Source: Collinsella sp. | GTDB taxonomy: Bacteria; Actinomycetota; Coriobacteriia; Coriobacteriales; Coriobacteriaceae | Direction: 5' to 3' | Assembly: GCA_014871665.1 (NCBI GenBank) | Contig: WGSL01000034.1 | Coordinates: 1-19,782 of the forward strand | DNA length: 19,782 nucleotides | Shown: in pieces, positions 5,575 to 14,300 of the stretch | Layout of the letters: each line of letters starts with the position of its first letter | Numbering within the stretch: the stretch's first letter is position 1 | Notes under the pieces: model-generated | Database searches by the model: none | What the model was told of the DNA's origin: nothing | The model's input: only the letters and a program-made list of their open reading frames with translations | Made by a program: the position numbers and the translations under genes

Positions 5575-8500
5575 ATGGATCTTTCGACTTTGATGCCGCA
5601 ACAGCTGCGGATCGTCAAAACGCTCGACCGTCCGCTGTTTGTCTCGGCGGGCGCCGGTTCGGGCAAGACCTTTACCCTTACGCGCCGCATCGTCTACGCG
5701 CTCTCGCCCGAGTCTGGTCCGTTCGTTGAGCATCTGGACCAGGTGCTCGCCATTACCTTTACCAAAGATGCCGCGGCCGAGATCCGTGACCGCGTGCGCC
5801 GCGCGCTCATCGACGAGGGCATGGACGAGGAGGCCCTGACCGTCGACGATGCGTGGATCTCGACCATTCACGGCATGTGTTCGCGCATCCTGCGCGCGCA
5901 TGCGCTGGAGCTGGGCATCGACCCCGAGTTCACGGTGCTCACCGATACCGACGAGCTTATGGACCAGGCTGTTGAGCATGTGCTGGCCCGCGCGACGGCG
6001 CCCGATGCCGCCCCCGAGCTCGCGGCATCGCTCAAGGCCCTCTACGCCTGGTATCCCATGGCGGGCGAGGGCGGCCCCTTTGGCGCCGGCACCACCATCA
6101 AGGGCCTGGTGCGCGAGCTGCTGGAGCTGTCGAGCCAGCTGCCGGGCGGTATGGACGACGTGCGCGTGGCGCGCGGCCAGGCCGATACCTCGGCACTCGC
6201 CGATGCCTATCGATCGGCGTTGGGTGCAAGCAAGGCGGCGACCGAGAAGGCGCAGGTTGCACTCGACGCCATCGATGCGTTCGAGGCGAGCGGCAAGACC
6301 ATGGCCGATGCGGCGCGGCTCATGATGTCGTGCACCATGCCGCGCGCGAGCAAGGCGTTCCCCAAGGAGCAGGTCGAGCTGCTCAAGGCCGAGGCTGCCG
6401 ATGCATTTATCAATATCGCGCTGGCCTGCGGTGGTCCCGCGCTCGATGCGCTGGTGGGCTTGGCCCGCTCTGTAGAGGCCGAGTATCGCGCGCTGAAGGC
6501 TGCCCGGTCTGCCCTCGACAACAACGACCTGCTGCGCATGGCCTACGAGGCCCTGCGCGATTACCCGGCCATCCGAGCGGCATACGAGGGCCGCTTTAAG
6601 ATGGTCATGATCGACGAGTTCCAGGATACCGACCAGATGCAGGTCGATTTGATTCGCTATCTGACGGGTGCGGGGGAGCGCGCGTTGTGTACCGTGGGCG
6701 ATGCGCAGCAGTCCATCTATCGCTTCCGTGGCGCCGAGGTCGAGGTGTTCCGTCGCCAGGAGCGCAAGGTGGGCTCGTCTGCCGCGCCCGAGGCGACTGC
6801 CGTGGCCGACGCCCCTGCTGGCGAGCTCGTCAAACTCGTGCGCAACTTCCGCAGCCACGACGAGGTACTGCGTTACGTGGCACGCGTCTTCGACGGCGAT
6901 GACGGCGGCCTGATGCAGGGCTTTTTGGATCTTGAGGCGAGCGACGGCCGCAAGGACACGCTGGTGGCAGACGCCTCGCGTCGTCAGGCGCTCTTTGTTG
7001 CCGGCGGCAGCACGCAGGAGCGCACACAGGCCAAGGCCCGTGCGATCGCCGAGCGATTCCGCGCGCTTGCCGATGCCGGCCAGCCCCAGGGCGGCATGGT
7101 GCTGCTGCTGGGCCGCATGACCAACGCAGACGTCTACGCACAGGCCTTCCGTGACCAGGGGCTCGACTGCGTCATCGCGGGCGGCTCGGTCTTTGCCCAA
7201 GCTGCCGAGGTGCAGACGGTGCGCGCCCTGGTTTGTGCGCTGGCCGATCCGGCCGATACGGCGCAGGGTCTTATGCCACTGCTGGCCTCGCCGATGTTTG
7301 CGCTGGGCGCTCAGGAGTTCTTGGCGCTGGCGACCAAGCTCGATAGCGAGACGGGGGAGACCTCGCGCCGCAACATCGATGCAGGCATCATGAGCGATTT
7401 CGACGTGCCGGGCCTGCAGGGCCTGCCGCTCGTGACGCGCGCCCGCGAGGTGTTGCGCTATGCGCTTCGTCGTGTGGGTCGCGATTCGTTCGCCGCCATC
7501 GCGCGTGACGTGGTCAACGCCTCCGGCTGGTTCGTGCGTCTGGCGCAGCGCGGCCCCGAGGGCAAGGCCATTGCCGCCAACGTGCTCAAGGCGCTTGATG
7601 CCGTGGCTGAGGCGGAGGCCGAGTTCGGCAACTCGCCGCGTTCCATCGCGCTGGCCTTCGACCGCTTCTTGGCGGGCAAGGAAGCCCCGGGTGCCCTCAA
7701 CGAGGAGGGTGACGGCGCGGTGCGCATCATGACGGTGCATGCCTCCAAGGGTCTGGAATATCCGGTCGTGGCGGTCGCGGAGTGCTTTGGCGTGCGTAAG
7801 TCCTCGGGTGCGGCACAGATGGGTCGCGTCAAGGGTGGAGCGCAGGTCGTGGCACTGCCGGCACGCTTCGACGGCGTTAAACTCGCGGACGGAACTTTTG
7901 TGAAGGGCGACGACGTTAAAAAGCAGTTTGAGCATGCGTTTAAGGGCAAGGGCACGTCGCTATGGCTGCCGCCGGAGCTCATGGAGGACGTCTGCGCGAC
8001 GGGTTCTCCCGCTGAGGCATTTGCTCGCCTGCGCAACGACGACCTGCGGCTCTCGCTCGAAGAGCGGGCTCGTTTGCTCTATGTCGCCATGACGCGTGCG
8101 CGAGAGCTGGTCATTCTGGCGATGGATGCCGGCGTGAGCCGTGGCAAGGTGACGGCGCCGACCTTCGACGTCGAGACCGATCTGACCTACGACGTGCTGC
8201 GCCGTATTTTGCCGACCGACGCTCTGGACATGCCGCAGCTCGATGCCGACCGCCTGGTGTTCGACAACTCTCAGTCGGGCGACTACGAGCTCATTTCGCT
8301 CGCGGACTTTACCTTTGGCGAGCAGGCGTTTGAGGCCAACGCTTCACTGGATGCCGAGGGCAGGCTTGTCCGCGGCGATGCGGAGCCGGAGGGTGCCGGT
8401 GCAGATACCCGCGCCGCCGTTCCCGGTCCTGCTGACCCCGAGCCCGATGCGTTTGAGCTCGTGTATCCCCGGGCGGTGGGCGTGCGCATGGGCACCTGCC

Positions 8501-9207
8501 CGTATCCGGCGCGCGATTCGTACAGCTACTCGTCAATCGCCGCGGCGCTGCATGCCGAGTCCGAGGACCGTGCCGCCGAGGCGCGCGTGCCCATGGACGA
8601 GGCCGGCGATGATGCGGAGTCGGATGGTTCCGAGATGACGGATGCAGACGTGGCCGCCGTTGAGCCTACCGGCAACCCCATGGCACTGGGCTCGGCCTTC
8701 CACGCTGCCTGCCAGTGGCTTATCGAGATGGGTGCCGATGCGCTGCCCGCCGCGCGTGCCGATGCGCTGGCGCGCCTGTGGCGCCTGACGCCGGAGCAGC
8801 GCGAACGCTTCGACGTTGCCCTGGACCGCTGGCTCAAGTCGGCTGTTCGTGCCGACCTGCTCGCGTGGCCGTGCGTTCGCGCCGAGGTGCCGTTCTTTTC
8901 GCTGGGCTGCGAGGACGAGGACATCGCTCGCTACGGTGCGTATGCCGAAGGCGCCATCGACGCTTTGGCGACGAACCCGGCGGATTCGTCACACGTGCTG
9001 GTCATCGACTACAAGACGGGCGGCACGCCGGACGAGACGCCGGAACAGCTGCAGGAGAAGCACGCCCTGCAGGCGCGCGTCTACGCCGATGTGTTGCACA
9101 AGGCGGGCTTTGAGGCCGTGACCGTCAAGTTCGTCCGCGTGGAACAGCCGGATCCAACCATCTTCGTCGAACCCGCCGAACCTCAAGTAGTCACCTACAA
9201 CCTTTAG
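5575..9207 (+). CDS. addA: AddA-like UvrD/Rep-family helicase-nuclease
   Basis: A 1210-residue motor and nuclease subunit that unwinds and trims broken DNA ends. Superfamily 1 helicase motifs appear in order. They are GAGSGKT (26-32, K31), AITFTKDAAAEIRDR, STIHGMCSRIL, VMIDEFQDTD (344-353), VGDAQQSIYRFRG (374-386), LVRNFRS, IMTVHASKGLEYP (718-730) and LLYVAMTRARE (834-844). A RecB-type nuclease closes the protein: GSAFHAA (H1043), GAIDAL (D1129) and VIDYKTGG (D1145, K1147). An acidic linker (about 1000-1030) separates the two parts. Length and layout match AddA rather than plain PcrA/UvrD. The ATG at 5575 follows AAGGAGGG (5556-5563), which lies inside the end of addB, so the two are co-transcribed and probably translationally linked. 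All visible catalytic residues are intact, in contrast to addB. Confidence 0.93.
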   Translation: MDLSTLMPQQLRIVKTLDRPLFVSAGAGSGKTFTLTRRIVYALSPESGPFVEHLDQVLAITFTKDAAAEIRDRVRRALIDEGMDEEALTVDDAWISTIHGMCSRILRAHALELGIDPEFTVLTDTDELMDQAVEHVLARATAPDAAPELAASLKALYAWYPMAGEGGPFGAGTTIKGLVRELLELSSQLPGGMDDVRVARGQADTSALADAYRSALGASKAATEKAQVALDAIDAFEASGKTMADAARLMMSCTMPRASKAFPKEQVELLKAEAADAFINIALACGGPALDALVGLARSVEAEYRALKAARSALDNNDLLRMAYEALRDYPAIRAAYEGRFKMVMIDEFQDTDQMQVDLIRYLTGAGERALCTVGDAQQSIYRFRGAEVEVFRRQERKVGSSAAPEATAVADAPAGELVKLVRNFRSHDEVLRYVARVFDGDDGGLMQGFLDLEASDGRKDTLVADASRRQALFVAGGSTQERTQAKARAIAERFRALADAGQPQGGMVLLLGRMTNADVYAQAFRDQGLDCVIAGGSVFAQAAEVQTVRALVCALADPADTAQGLMPLLASPMFALGAQEFLALATKLDSETGETSRRNIDAGIMSDFDVPGLQGLPLVTRAREVLRYALRRVGRDSFAAIARDVVNASGWFVRLAQRGPEGKAIAANVLKALDAVAEAEAEFGNSPRSIALAFDRFLAGKEAPGALNEEGDGAVRIMTVHASKGLEYPVVAVAECFGVRKSSGAAQMGRVKGGAQVVALPARFDGVKLADGTFVKGDDVKKQFEHAFKGKGTSLWLPPELMEDVCATGSPAEAFARLRNDDLRLSLEERARLLYVAMTRARELVILAMDAGVSRGKVTAPTFDVETDLTYDVLRRILPTDALDMPQLDADRLVFDNSQSGDYELISLADFTFGEQAFEANASLDAEGRLVRGDAEPEGAGADTRAAVPGPADPEPDAFELVYPRAVGVRMGTCPYPARDSYSYSSIAAALHAESEDRAAEARVPMDEAGDDAESDGSEMTDADVAAVEPTGNPMALGSAFHAACQWLIEMGADALPAARADALARLWRLTPEQRERFDVALDRWLKSAVRADLLAWPCVRAEVPFFSLGCEDEDIARYGAYAEGAIDALATNPADSSHVLVIDYKTGGTPDETPEQLQEKHALQARVYADVLHKAGFEAVTVKFVRVEQPDPTIFVEPAEPQVVTYNL

Positions 9208-9219
9208 CCCTCAGATAAC

Positions 9220-9282
9220 TTGCGGTGGAATACGGACTGTTTTGGCCAAAAAAGCCGCCAAACAGTCCGCATTTCACCGCAA
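9220..9282. repeat. Long imperfect palindrome, downstream of addBA
   Basis: Arms 9220-9246 and 9257-9282 pair along almost their whole length. There is one G-T pair (9228/9274), one mismatch (9232/9270) and one extra T. The inner loop is about 10 bases (CAAAAAAGCC). It begins 12 bases after the addA stop. There is no T-tail on the plus strand, so it is not a standard terminator, although it could hinder transcription. Its sequence is unrelated to the palindrome at 2303-2390. Confidence 0.85.
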
Positions 9283-9300
9283 CGCATGGGAGAGCCTGGG

Positions 9301-9310
9301 GCGGTACAAT
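9301..9310 (+). promoter_or_regulatory. Putative promoter of the DUF3284-like gene (-10 only)
   Basis: GCGGTACAAT: the TACAAT hexamer (9305-9310) is a good -10 and ends 33 bases before the gene start. It follows the palindrome and shares the GGNTANNAT form. No clear -35 is seen. Confidence 0.45.
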
Positions 9311-9343
9311 GGCTCGAACGGTTCAAACGAATAAGGAGCCATC

Positions 9344-9853
9344 ATGCAGCTCACCAAAACGCTTAAGGTGACGCCGGAGGAGCTTTTTGACGCTCTGGCG
9401 GGGTCCATCATGCAGGATATCGAGAACGCCACGGGCAAGCGTCCCAGCCGCAACAAGCTCAACGGCTATAAGTACGAGAAGCGCGCCCAGTCCGCAAAAG
9501 GCAAGGCCAAGGGCACGGCGATCAAGGTTAAGATTAAGCACTTTGACTACCCGTGTCTCTATGAGGTCCGTTTTCAGTATGCGGCGGGCATCAATACCAT
9601 GCGCTATGAGGCTGCACCTGCTGGCGATGGTGCCTGCGAGCTCACCTATACCGAGGATTTTCAGGGTGTGGGTGGCAACACGTCTGGCACGCGCGGCAAG
9701 CTCGGCCTCTTCTTCTATGAGCGCAAGCTCAAGAGCCACGCCAACCAGACGATTGATCAAATCGTCAAATACATCGAGGGTGAGCACCGCGTAAAGGCTA
9801 ATCCCGCCTTCGCCGATGATACTGCCGAAAACGCTTCGGATGTATTCCAGTGA
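9344..9853 (+). CDS. DUF3284-like conserved protein
   Basis: A 169-residue soluble protein without a signal peptide or membrane segment. The start (MQLTKTLKVTPEELFDAL), the central LNGYKYEKRAQS (39-50) and the alternating strands around 60-105 resemble the DUF3284 family of Gram-positive bacteria, as I remember it. That family has no established biochemical role. The basic stretch KGKAKGTAIKVKIK (52-65) and the pattern of a helix followed by many strands suggest a helix-grip (START-like) fold, which is inference. AAGGAG lies 5 bases before the ATG. The final residues (about 155-169) are acidic and may be poorly conserved. They sit at the edge of the AT-rich block, so the natural C-terminus could have been altered there. 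Confidence 0.7.
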   Translation: MQLTKTLKVTPEELFDALAGSIMQDIENATGKRPSRNKLNGYKYEKRAQSAKGKAKGTAIKVKIKHFDYPCLYEVRFQYAAGINTMRYEAAPAGDGACELTYTEDFQGVGGNTSGTRGKLGLFFYERKLKSHANQTIDQIVKYIEGEHRVKANPAFADDTAENASDVFQ

Positions 9854-9960
9854 TACCCTGTGCAAAAGCTTTACCGCTCTTCACATCAACTGTAAACACT
9901 TCAGACTTCGAGTCAGTAGCGAGCGACCTGACAAAATTAGTTGATGGAAGTGCCAAATGA
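9850..9960 (+). pseudogene. C-terminal remnant of an unknown gene before the MFS gene
   Basis: This frame is open from 9817, has a GTG at 9850 and stops at TGA 9958-9960. It gives 36 residues ending FESVASDLTKLVDGSAK. The stop overlaps the MFS start as ATGA, the classic sign of coupled genes in an operon. No good ribosome site precedes the GTG. The simplest reading is the tail of a gene that once preceded the transporter and was cut off at the block edge near 9854. I do not recognise the family, and a chance open frame of this length is possible. Confidence 0.35.
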
Positions 9961-11310
9961 ATAAGAATGCCACTGCGCAGCTGCACATCTATTCCGCCTT
10001 TTTCGTTCTCGCGGGATTTGTTTTAAATCGGGGAGTGTTTCTACTTTTCCTTGCGGATAAAGGAATGTCTGTCACGGAAATCGCGCTTTATCAAGCCCTG
10101 TACAACATTGCAACGGTCGCCCTCGAGCTACCAACAGGGCTGGTAGGCGATTTCTTTGGAAAGAAGTTCTCGATTCAAGTGGGCGTTCTGCTTCTTTTCT
10201 TCCATACGGCTGGCATGCTGCTGCTCTCAGGCCCCTTTCTCGTCGCGCTTTCCCTTGTTGAGGCACTCGCCTACTCCCTTCAATCGGGATCCGAACAAGC
10301 ACTTTTATATGAAATTGCCCGAAATGCCGGTCAAGGAGAGCGCTTCCTCACCATCAACGCTCAGCTGCTCGCCGCGCAATCAATCGCGACGGGAGTGGCA
10401 ATCGTACTTGGATCATTCATTGCCCAAATATCTTGGAGTGCACTCTACGTATGCGTTTCCGTTTTCTATCTTCTGCAGCTTTTCCTTCTGTATCCCATTG
10501 AGAGGATGGAAGCGACCCATTCCAAAAACTCTGGGGAGGAAAGGTTTGACGTAGCCAAGATCTTCAGACGCGAAACCTGGTGCATTGGAGAATCCGCTTT
10601 TGCGGTATTGCTTCTTCTAATCGGCACAAGCATGCTCGATGGATTCTATGGGAGTTATTACAACTTGAATCAGTTGGTATTCGACGCATTTGATGCTCCC
10701 GTCTCCATAATAGGAATCTTTTTCGGTGCATCCTATGCAGTAAATGCGATGGCCTACATTGCAGCAGATTTCTTCTCATCGCGTTTCGGGAAAAGAAATA
10801 CCATGCTCGGCTCGATGCTAATCGAGGCTGGCCTTTTCATGATTCTTCCGTGGTTCGCTTCAAATCCGCTGTGTTTGTTTGGCCTTAGCATGGTGCTTTG
10901 TTTTCTCCCAGAAGTGGTGTACATCACTTCGGAAAACTTAATCCAAGACGCGATAGCGGACGATCTCCGCGCGACGATCCTTTCCGTCGCGTCTCTGGTA
11001 AGGGCTCTCTTTTCCGCAATGTTTTTCTCCATATTTGGACATGTGTTGGGGTTATATCCCATTCAGATAGCGCTCGGTATTATTGGTGCAATCGCGATAA
11101 CAATTACCGCCGTTGTTTCATTAAAAATGGTAGGAATACAGGTCTCCAAGAATTGATATATCGATTGACGAGCTATCCGAAGCGTCGAGCCTTCTTGATG
11201 GACATGACTATTCGTCACAAATCATTCCGCGCATCGCCGGGGTTCCAGTAATACTCGATATATCTGGATGCCCTCTCCCCTTTTTAAAGGTCCCAAAAAG
11301 ACTACCCGTG
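9854..11310. other. AT-richer block, probably acquired horizontally
   Basis: Composition drops sharply between the DUF3284-like gene and dnaE. Sample 60-base lines count 24 (10021), 25 (10621) and 26 (10741) G+C, against 44 (8701) and 43 (13081) in neighbouring genes; one line in the block (10201) reaches 36. ATA, AGA and AGG codons, scarce in the flanking genes, are used freely. The block holds one intact gene and two broken frames. No transposase, integrase, tRNA or clear terminal repeat marks its ends, so how it entered cannot be seen. The right edge is approximate. Confidence 0.65.
9957..11156 (+). CDS. Major facilitator superfamily transporter, 12 helices
   Basis: A 399-residue inner-membrane transporter. 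Twelve hydrophobic segments can be placed at about residues 11-33, 42-62, 72-90, 93-113, 136-157, 159-180, 208-228, 245-268, 278-297, 300-322, 338-360 and 362-390. A hydrophilic loop (about 182-205) divides the halves. The MFS motif A (GLVGDFFGKK, 61-70) lies between helices 2 and 3, and a weaker copy (ADFFSSRFGKRN) sits between helices 8 and 9. The ligand cannot be told from sequence; drug or peptide export is common in such orphans. The start has only a weak GGAAG site and overlaps the stop of an upstream remnant, so it may rely on coupling that is now lost. Its base and codon use differ strongly from the neighbours. Confidence 0.88.
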   Translation: MNKNATAQLHIYSAFFVLAGFVLNRGVFLLFLADKGMSVTEIALYQALYNIATVALELPTGLVGDFFGKKFSIQVGVLLLFFHTAGMLLLSGPFLVALSLVEALAYSLQSGSEQALLYEIARNAGQGERFLTINAQLLAAQSIATGVAIVLGSFIAQISWSALYVCVSVFYLLQLFLLYPIERMEATHSKNSGEERFDVAKIFRRETWCIGESAFAVLLLLIGTSMLDGFYGSYYNLNQLVFDAFDAPVSIIGIFFGASYAVNAMAYIAADFFSSRFGKRNTMLGSMLIEAGLFMILPWFASNPLCLFGLSMVLCFLPEVVYITSENLIQDAIADDLRATILSVASLVRALFSAMFFSIFGHVLGLYPIQIALGIIGAIAITITAVVSLKMVGIQVSKN

Positions 11311-11352
11311 TGGGTTTGGCTAGGTTCGGGTGCCGTCCGCGCCGTGGGGTAA
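11134..11352 (+). pseudogene. Possible broken gene after the MFS gene
   Basis: A frame open from the TAG at 11131-11133 to the TAA at 11350-11352 reads like real protein early on (IDELSEASSLLDGHDYSSQ, then IIPRIAGVPVILDISGC). It has no ATG, GTG or TTG in its first part. It overlaps the end of the MFS gene in another frame and runs into the dnaE promoter region, where its sequence stops looking protein-like. It may be the start-less, truncated remnant of a gene that followed the transporter. I do not recognise a family, and chance is not excluded. Confidence 0.3.
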
Positions 11353-11355
11353 AAT
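11346..11355 (+). promoter_or_regulatory. Putative dnaE promoter (-10 only)
   Basis: GGGGTAAAAT: the TAAAAT hexamer (11350-11355) ends 39 bases before dnaE. The GC-rich native composition has resumed here, so it belongs to dnaE and not to the imported block. A clear -35 is not visible. Confidence 0.5.
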
Positions 11356-11394
11356 CGTTCAGTCAGAACACAAACCCGCATCGGAGCTCATCAC

Positions 11395-14300
11395 ATGGCA
11401 TTCGTCCATCTGCACAATCACACTGTTTTCTCTATGCTTGACGGCGCAACCCGTATCCAGGATATGGTCAACCGTGCCGTTGAGCTTGGCATGCCCGCCG
11501 TGGCCATTACCGACCACGGCTACATGTATGGCGTGCCCGACCTGGCGCTGGCCTGCGACGCCGTCAATCACAACACGCCCGAGTACAAAACCTGGAGCCA
11601 CGACAAGGCCTTCTTGGAAAAGGACCGCCGCGACGAGCTGGTGGAGCCCGATCCCGAGGAAAACCCGCGCGAGCATGCCCAGTACGTCAAAGACATGGCC
11701 ATGTGGGACGAGAAGGGCAACATCGACGAGCTCAAGCCGCCTCTGGTCATCAAGCCCATCTTTGGCTGCGAGGTTTACTTTACGCCGGATGAGACGCTCG
11801 CCCGCGACCATAAGCCCGAGCTCTACCACATGATCCTTTTGGCCAAGGACCAGGAGGGCTACGTCAACCTGATGCAGACGGTCTCCGAGGCCGCCGTGCA
11901 GGGCTTTTACTACAAGCCGCGCGTGACGCTCGACAACCTGCGCCGCCATGCCAAGGGCATGATTTGCACCAGCGCCTGCATCGCGGGCATCATCCCCAAA
12001 TACATCGACCGCGGCGACATGGAAGGCGCCATCAAGTGGGCCGAGACCTTCCGCGACACCTTCGACCCCGGCGACTTCTATATCGAGATTCAGGAACACG
12101 GCATTACCACCGATAACGGCCTGACCGACGAGCAGATGGACCGCACGCTCATCGACATTGCCAAACAGGTGGGCGTCAAGGTCATCGCCACCAACGACTT
12201 CCACTACCTGCGCCGCGAGGACGCGCCCGTGCAGGACGTCATCATGTGCATCGGCATGAACGCCAAAGTCGACGACCCCAACCGCATGCGCATGACCGGC
12301 TCGGAGTTTTACATGAAGACCGAGGAGGAGATGCGGGCGATGTTCCCGTATTGCCCCGAGGCCTGCGACAACACGCTCGAGATTGCCGACAAGTGCTACG
12401 TGGAGCTGGACTGGGACTCCATCATCCTGCCGCGCTTCCCGTTGCTCGATCCCGGCGAGACGCACGAGAGCCAGTTCCGCCGCGAGTGCGAGAAAGGCCT
12501 GCGCCAGCACTACGGTGACGACTGGGCCACACGCGAGATCGGCGGCGTCAACATCAAAGAGCGCTTTGAGTACGAATACAAGGTCATTTGCGACAAGGGC
12601 TTTGCCGCCTACTTTTTGATCGTCGCCGAGTACGTGCAATGGGCCAAGGACAACGGCATCGGCGTCGGCCCCGGCCGTGGCTCGGCCGCCGGCGCTATCG
12701 TCGCCTACGCCATGAACATCACCGCGTTCGACCCGCTCGAGAACGGCCTGATGTTCGAGAGGTTCCTGTCTCCGCAGCGTACCGAGATGCCCGATATCGA
12801 TATGGACTTCGACGATGAGCGGCGCCTCGAGGTCGTGGAGCACGTTCGCCAGCTCTACGGCCCCGAGAAGGTTACCCACGTCATCACCTACTCGACCATC
12901 AAGGCCAAGCAGGCCATCAACGACGCCGCGCGCGTTCTGGACTACCCGGTCTACATGGGCCAGCGCCTGTCCAAGATGGTCTCGAGCGACCCCAAGGTCA
13001 AGCTCAAGCAGGTGCTCGACAAACAACCCGGCAAAGAGGATCTGTTTAACCCCGACTTTGCCGAGGCCTATAAAAAGGACGACGACGCCCGCCGCATCAT
13101 CGACACGGCGCTCTCGATTGAGGGTCTCACCCGTGGCGAGGGCGTACACGCGTGTGCCGTTCTGATCTGCCGCGACCCCGTCAACGAGCACGTACCCACC
13201 AAGCTCGACACCAAGGGCGGAGTCGAGATCACCCAGTACGAGGGCCATACCGTCGCCGACATGGGCCTGCTCAAGATGGACTTCTTGGGCCTGCGTACGC
13301 TGACGGTTATCTCCAAGGCCAAGGCAAACATCAAGAAGAACTTTGGCATCGACATCAAAGAGGAAGATATTCCCTTTGACGATCCCGAGATCTTTAAGCT
13401 CATGGGCTCCGGTCACACCGCCGGCGTCTTCCAGGTCGAGTCCGCCGGCATGACGGCCACGATCAAGAACATGAAGCCCACCGAATACAAGCACGTCGTG
13501 GCATTGATCGCCCTGTACCGTCCGGGCCCGCTAGGCGCCGGCATGGTCTCGTCCTACATCAACCGTATGAACGGCAAGGAGCCGGCCGTCTCCTACGACG
13601 ACCGTCTGGACGACATCCTGGGCGAAACCTACGGCACCATGGTCTACCAGGAGCAGGTTATGCTCATCTCCGTCGAGATGTGCGGCTTCTCCAAGGGCGA
13701 ATCGGACTCGCGTATCCGTAAGCCCGTGGCTAAGAAAAAGATCAAGCTGCTCACGTCGACGGTGCTCCACTGGGAGGATGGCTCGGACGAGACCACCTAC
13801 GACCACTGGATGAACGGCGCTATCAAGAACAACTACACGCGCGAGGTCGCCCAGAAGATTTGGGACGATGTTCTCGAGTTCGCATCCTACGCCTTCAACA
13901 AGTCGCACTCCGCCGGCTACGCCATCCTGGTTATGCAGACGGCGTGGCTCAAGGCGCACTATCCGCACGAGTACATGGCGGCCGTTCTGACGTCCTATAC
14001 GGGCAAGACCGACAAGATCGTGCACTATGTCTCGGCATGCCGTCACGACGGCATCCCCGTGCTGTCGCCAGATGTCAACGAGTCCGGCACCGAGTTCACG
14101 GCTACCAAGGAAGGCGTGCGCTTTGGTCTGGCCGGCATCCGCGGCGTGGGTACCGGCGTGGCGCAGGCGATTATCGCCGAGCGCGAGGCGGGCGGTCCGT
14201 TTAAGACGCTGCACGACTTTGTCGAGCGCGTGGACTCGAGCCAGGCCAACCGTCGCGTGATCGAATCGCTCATCAAGGCAGGCGCCTTTGACTCCACGGG

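Noticed and set aside
4207..7935. 1242-codon open frame on the minus strand, opposite addB and addA
   Set aside because: It spans the junction of two well-supported plus-strand genes, and its translation is rich in His, Arg, Gly and Ala with no recognisable motif. Such long antisense frames are expected in GC-rich genes with biased third positions.
9870..9898. TTTACC-N17-TAAACA as a promoter for the MFS gene
   Set aside because: Only 4 of 6 and 3 of 6 consensus bases match, and AT-rich DNA gives many such pairs. There was not enough to list it as a feature.
11155..11264. GATATATC at 11155-11162 and 11257-11264 as ends of an insertion
   Set aside because: An 8-base palindrome in AT-rich DNA recurs easily by chance. 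Both copies lie on the same side of the MFS gene and do not bracket it.
11359..13494. 711-codon minus-strand frame opposite dnaE
   Set aside because: It lies opposite the PHP and polymerase motifs of dnaE. The translation is repetitive in Val, Leu, His, Asp and Gly, as expected for the complement of codon-biased DNA, and it has no start context.
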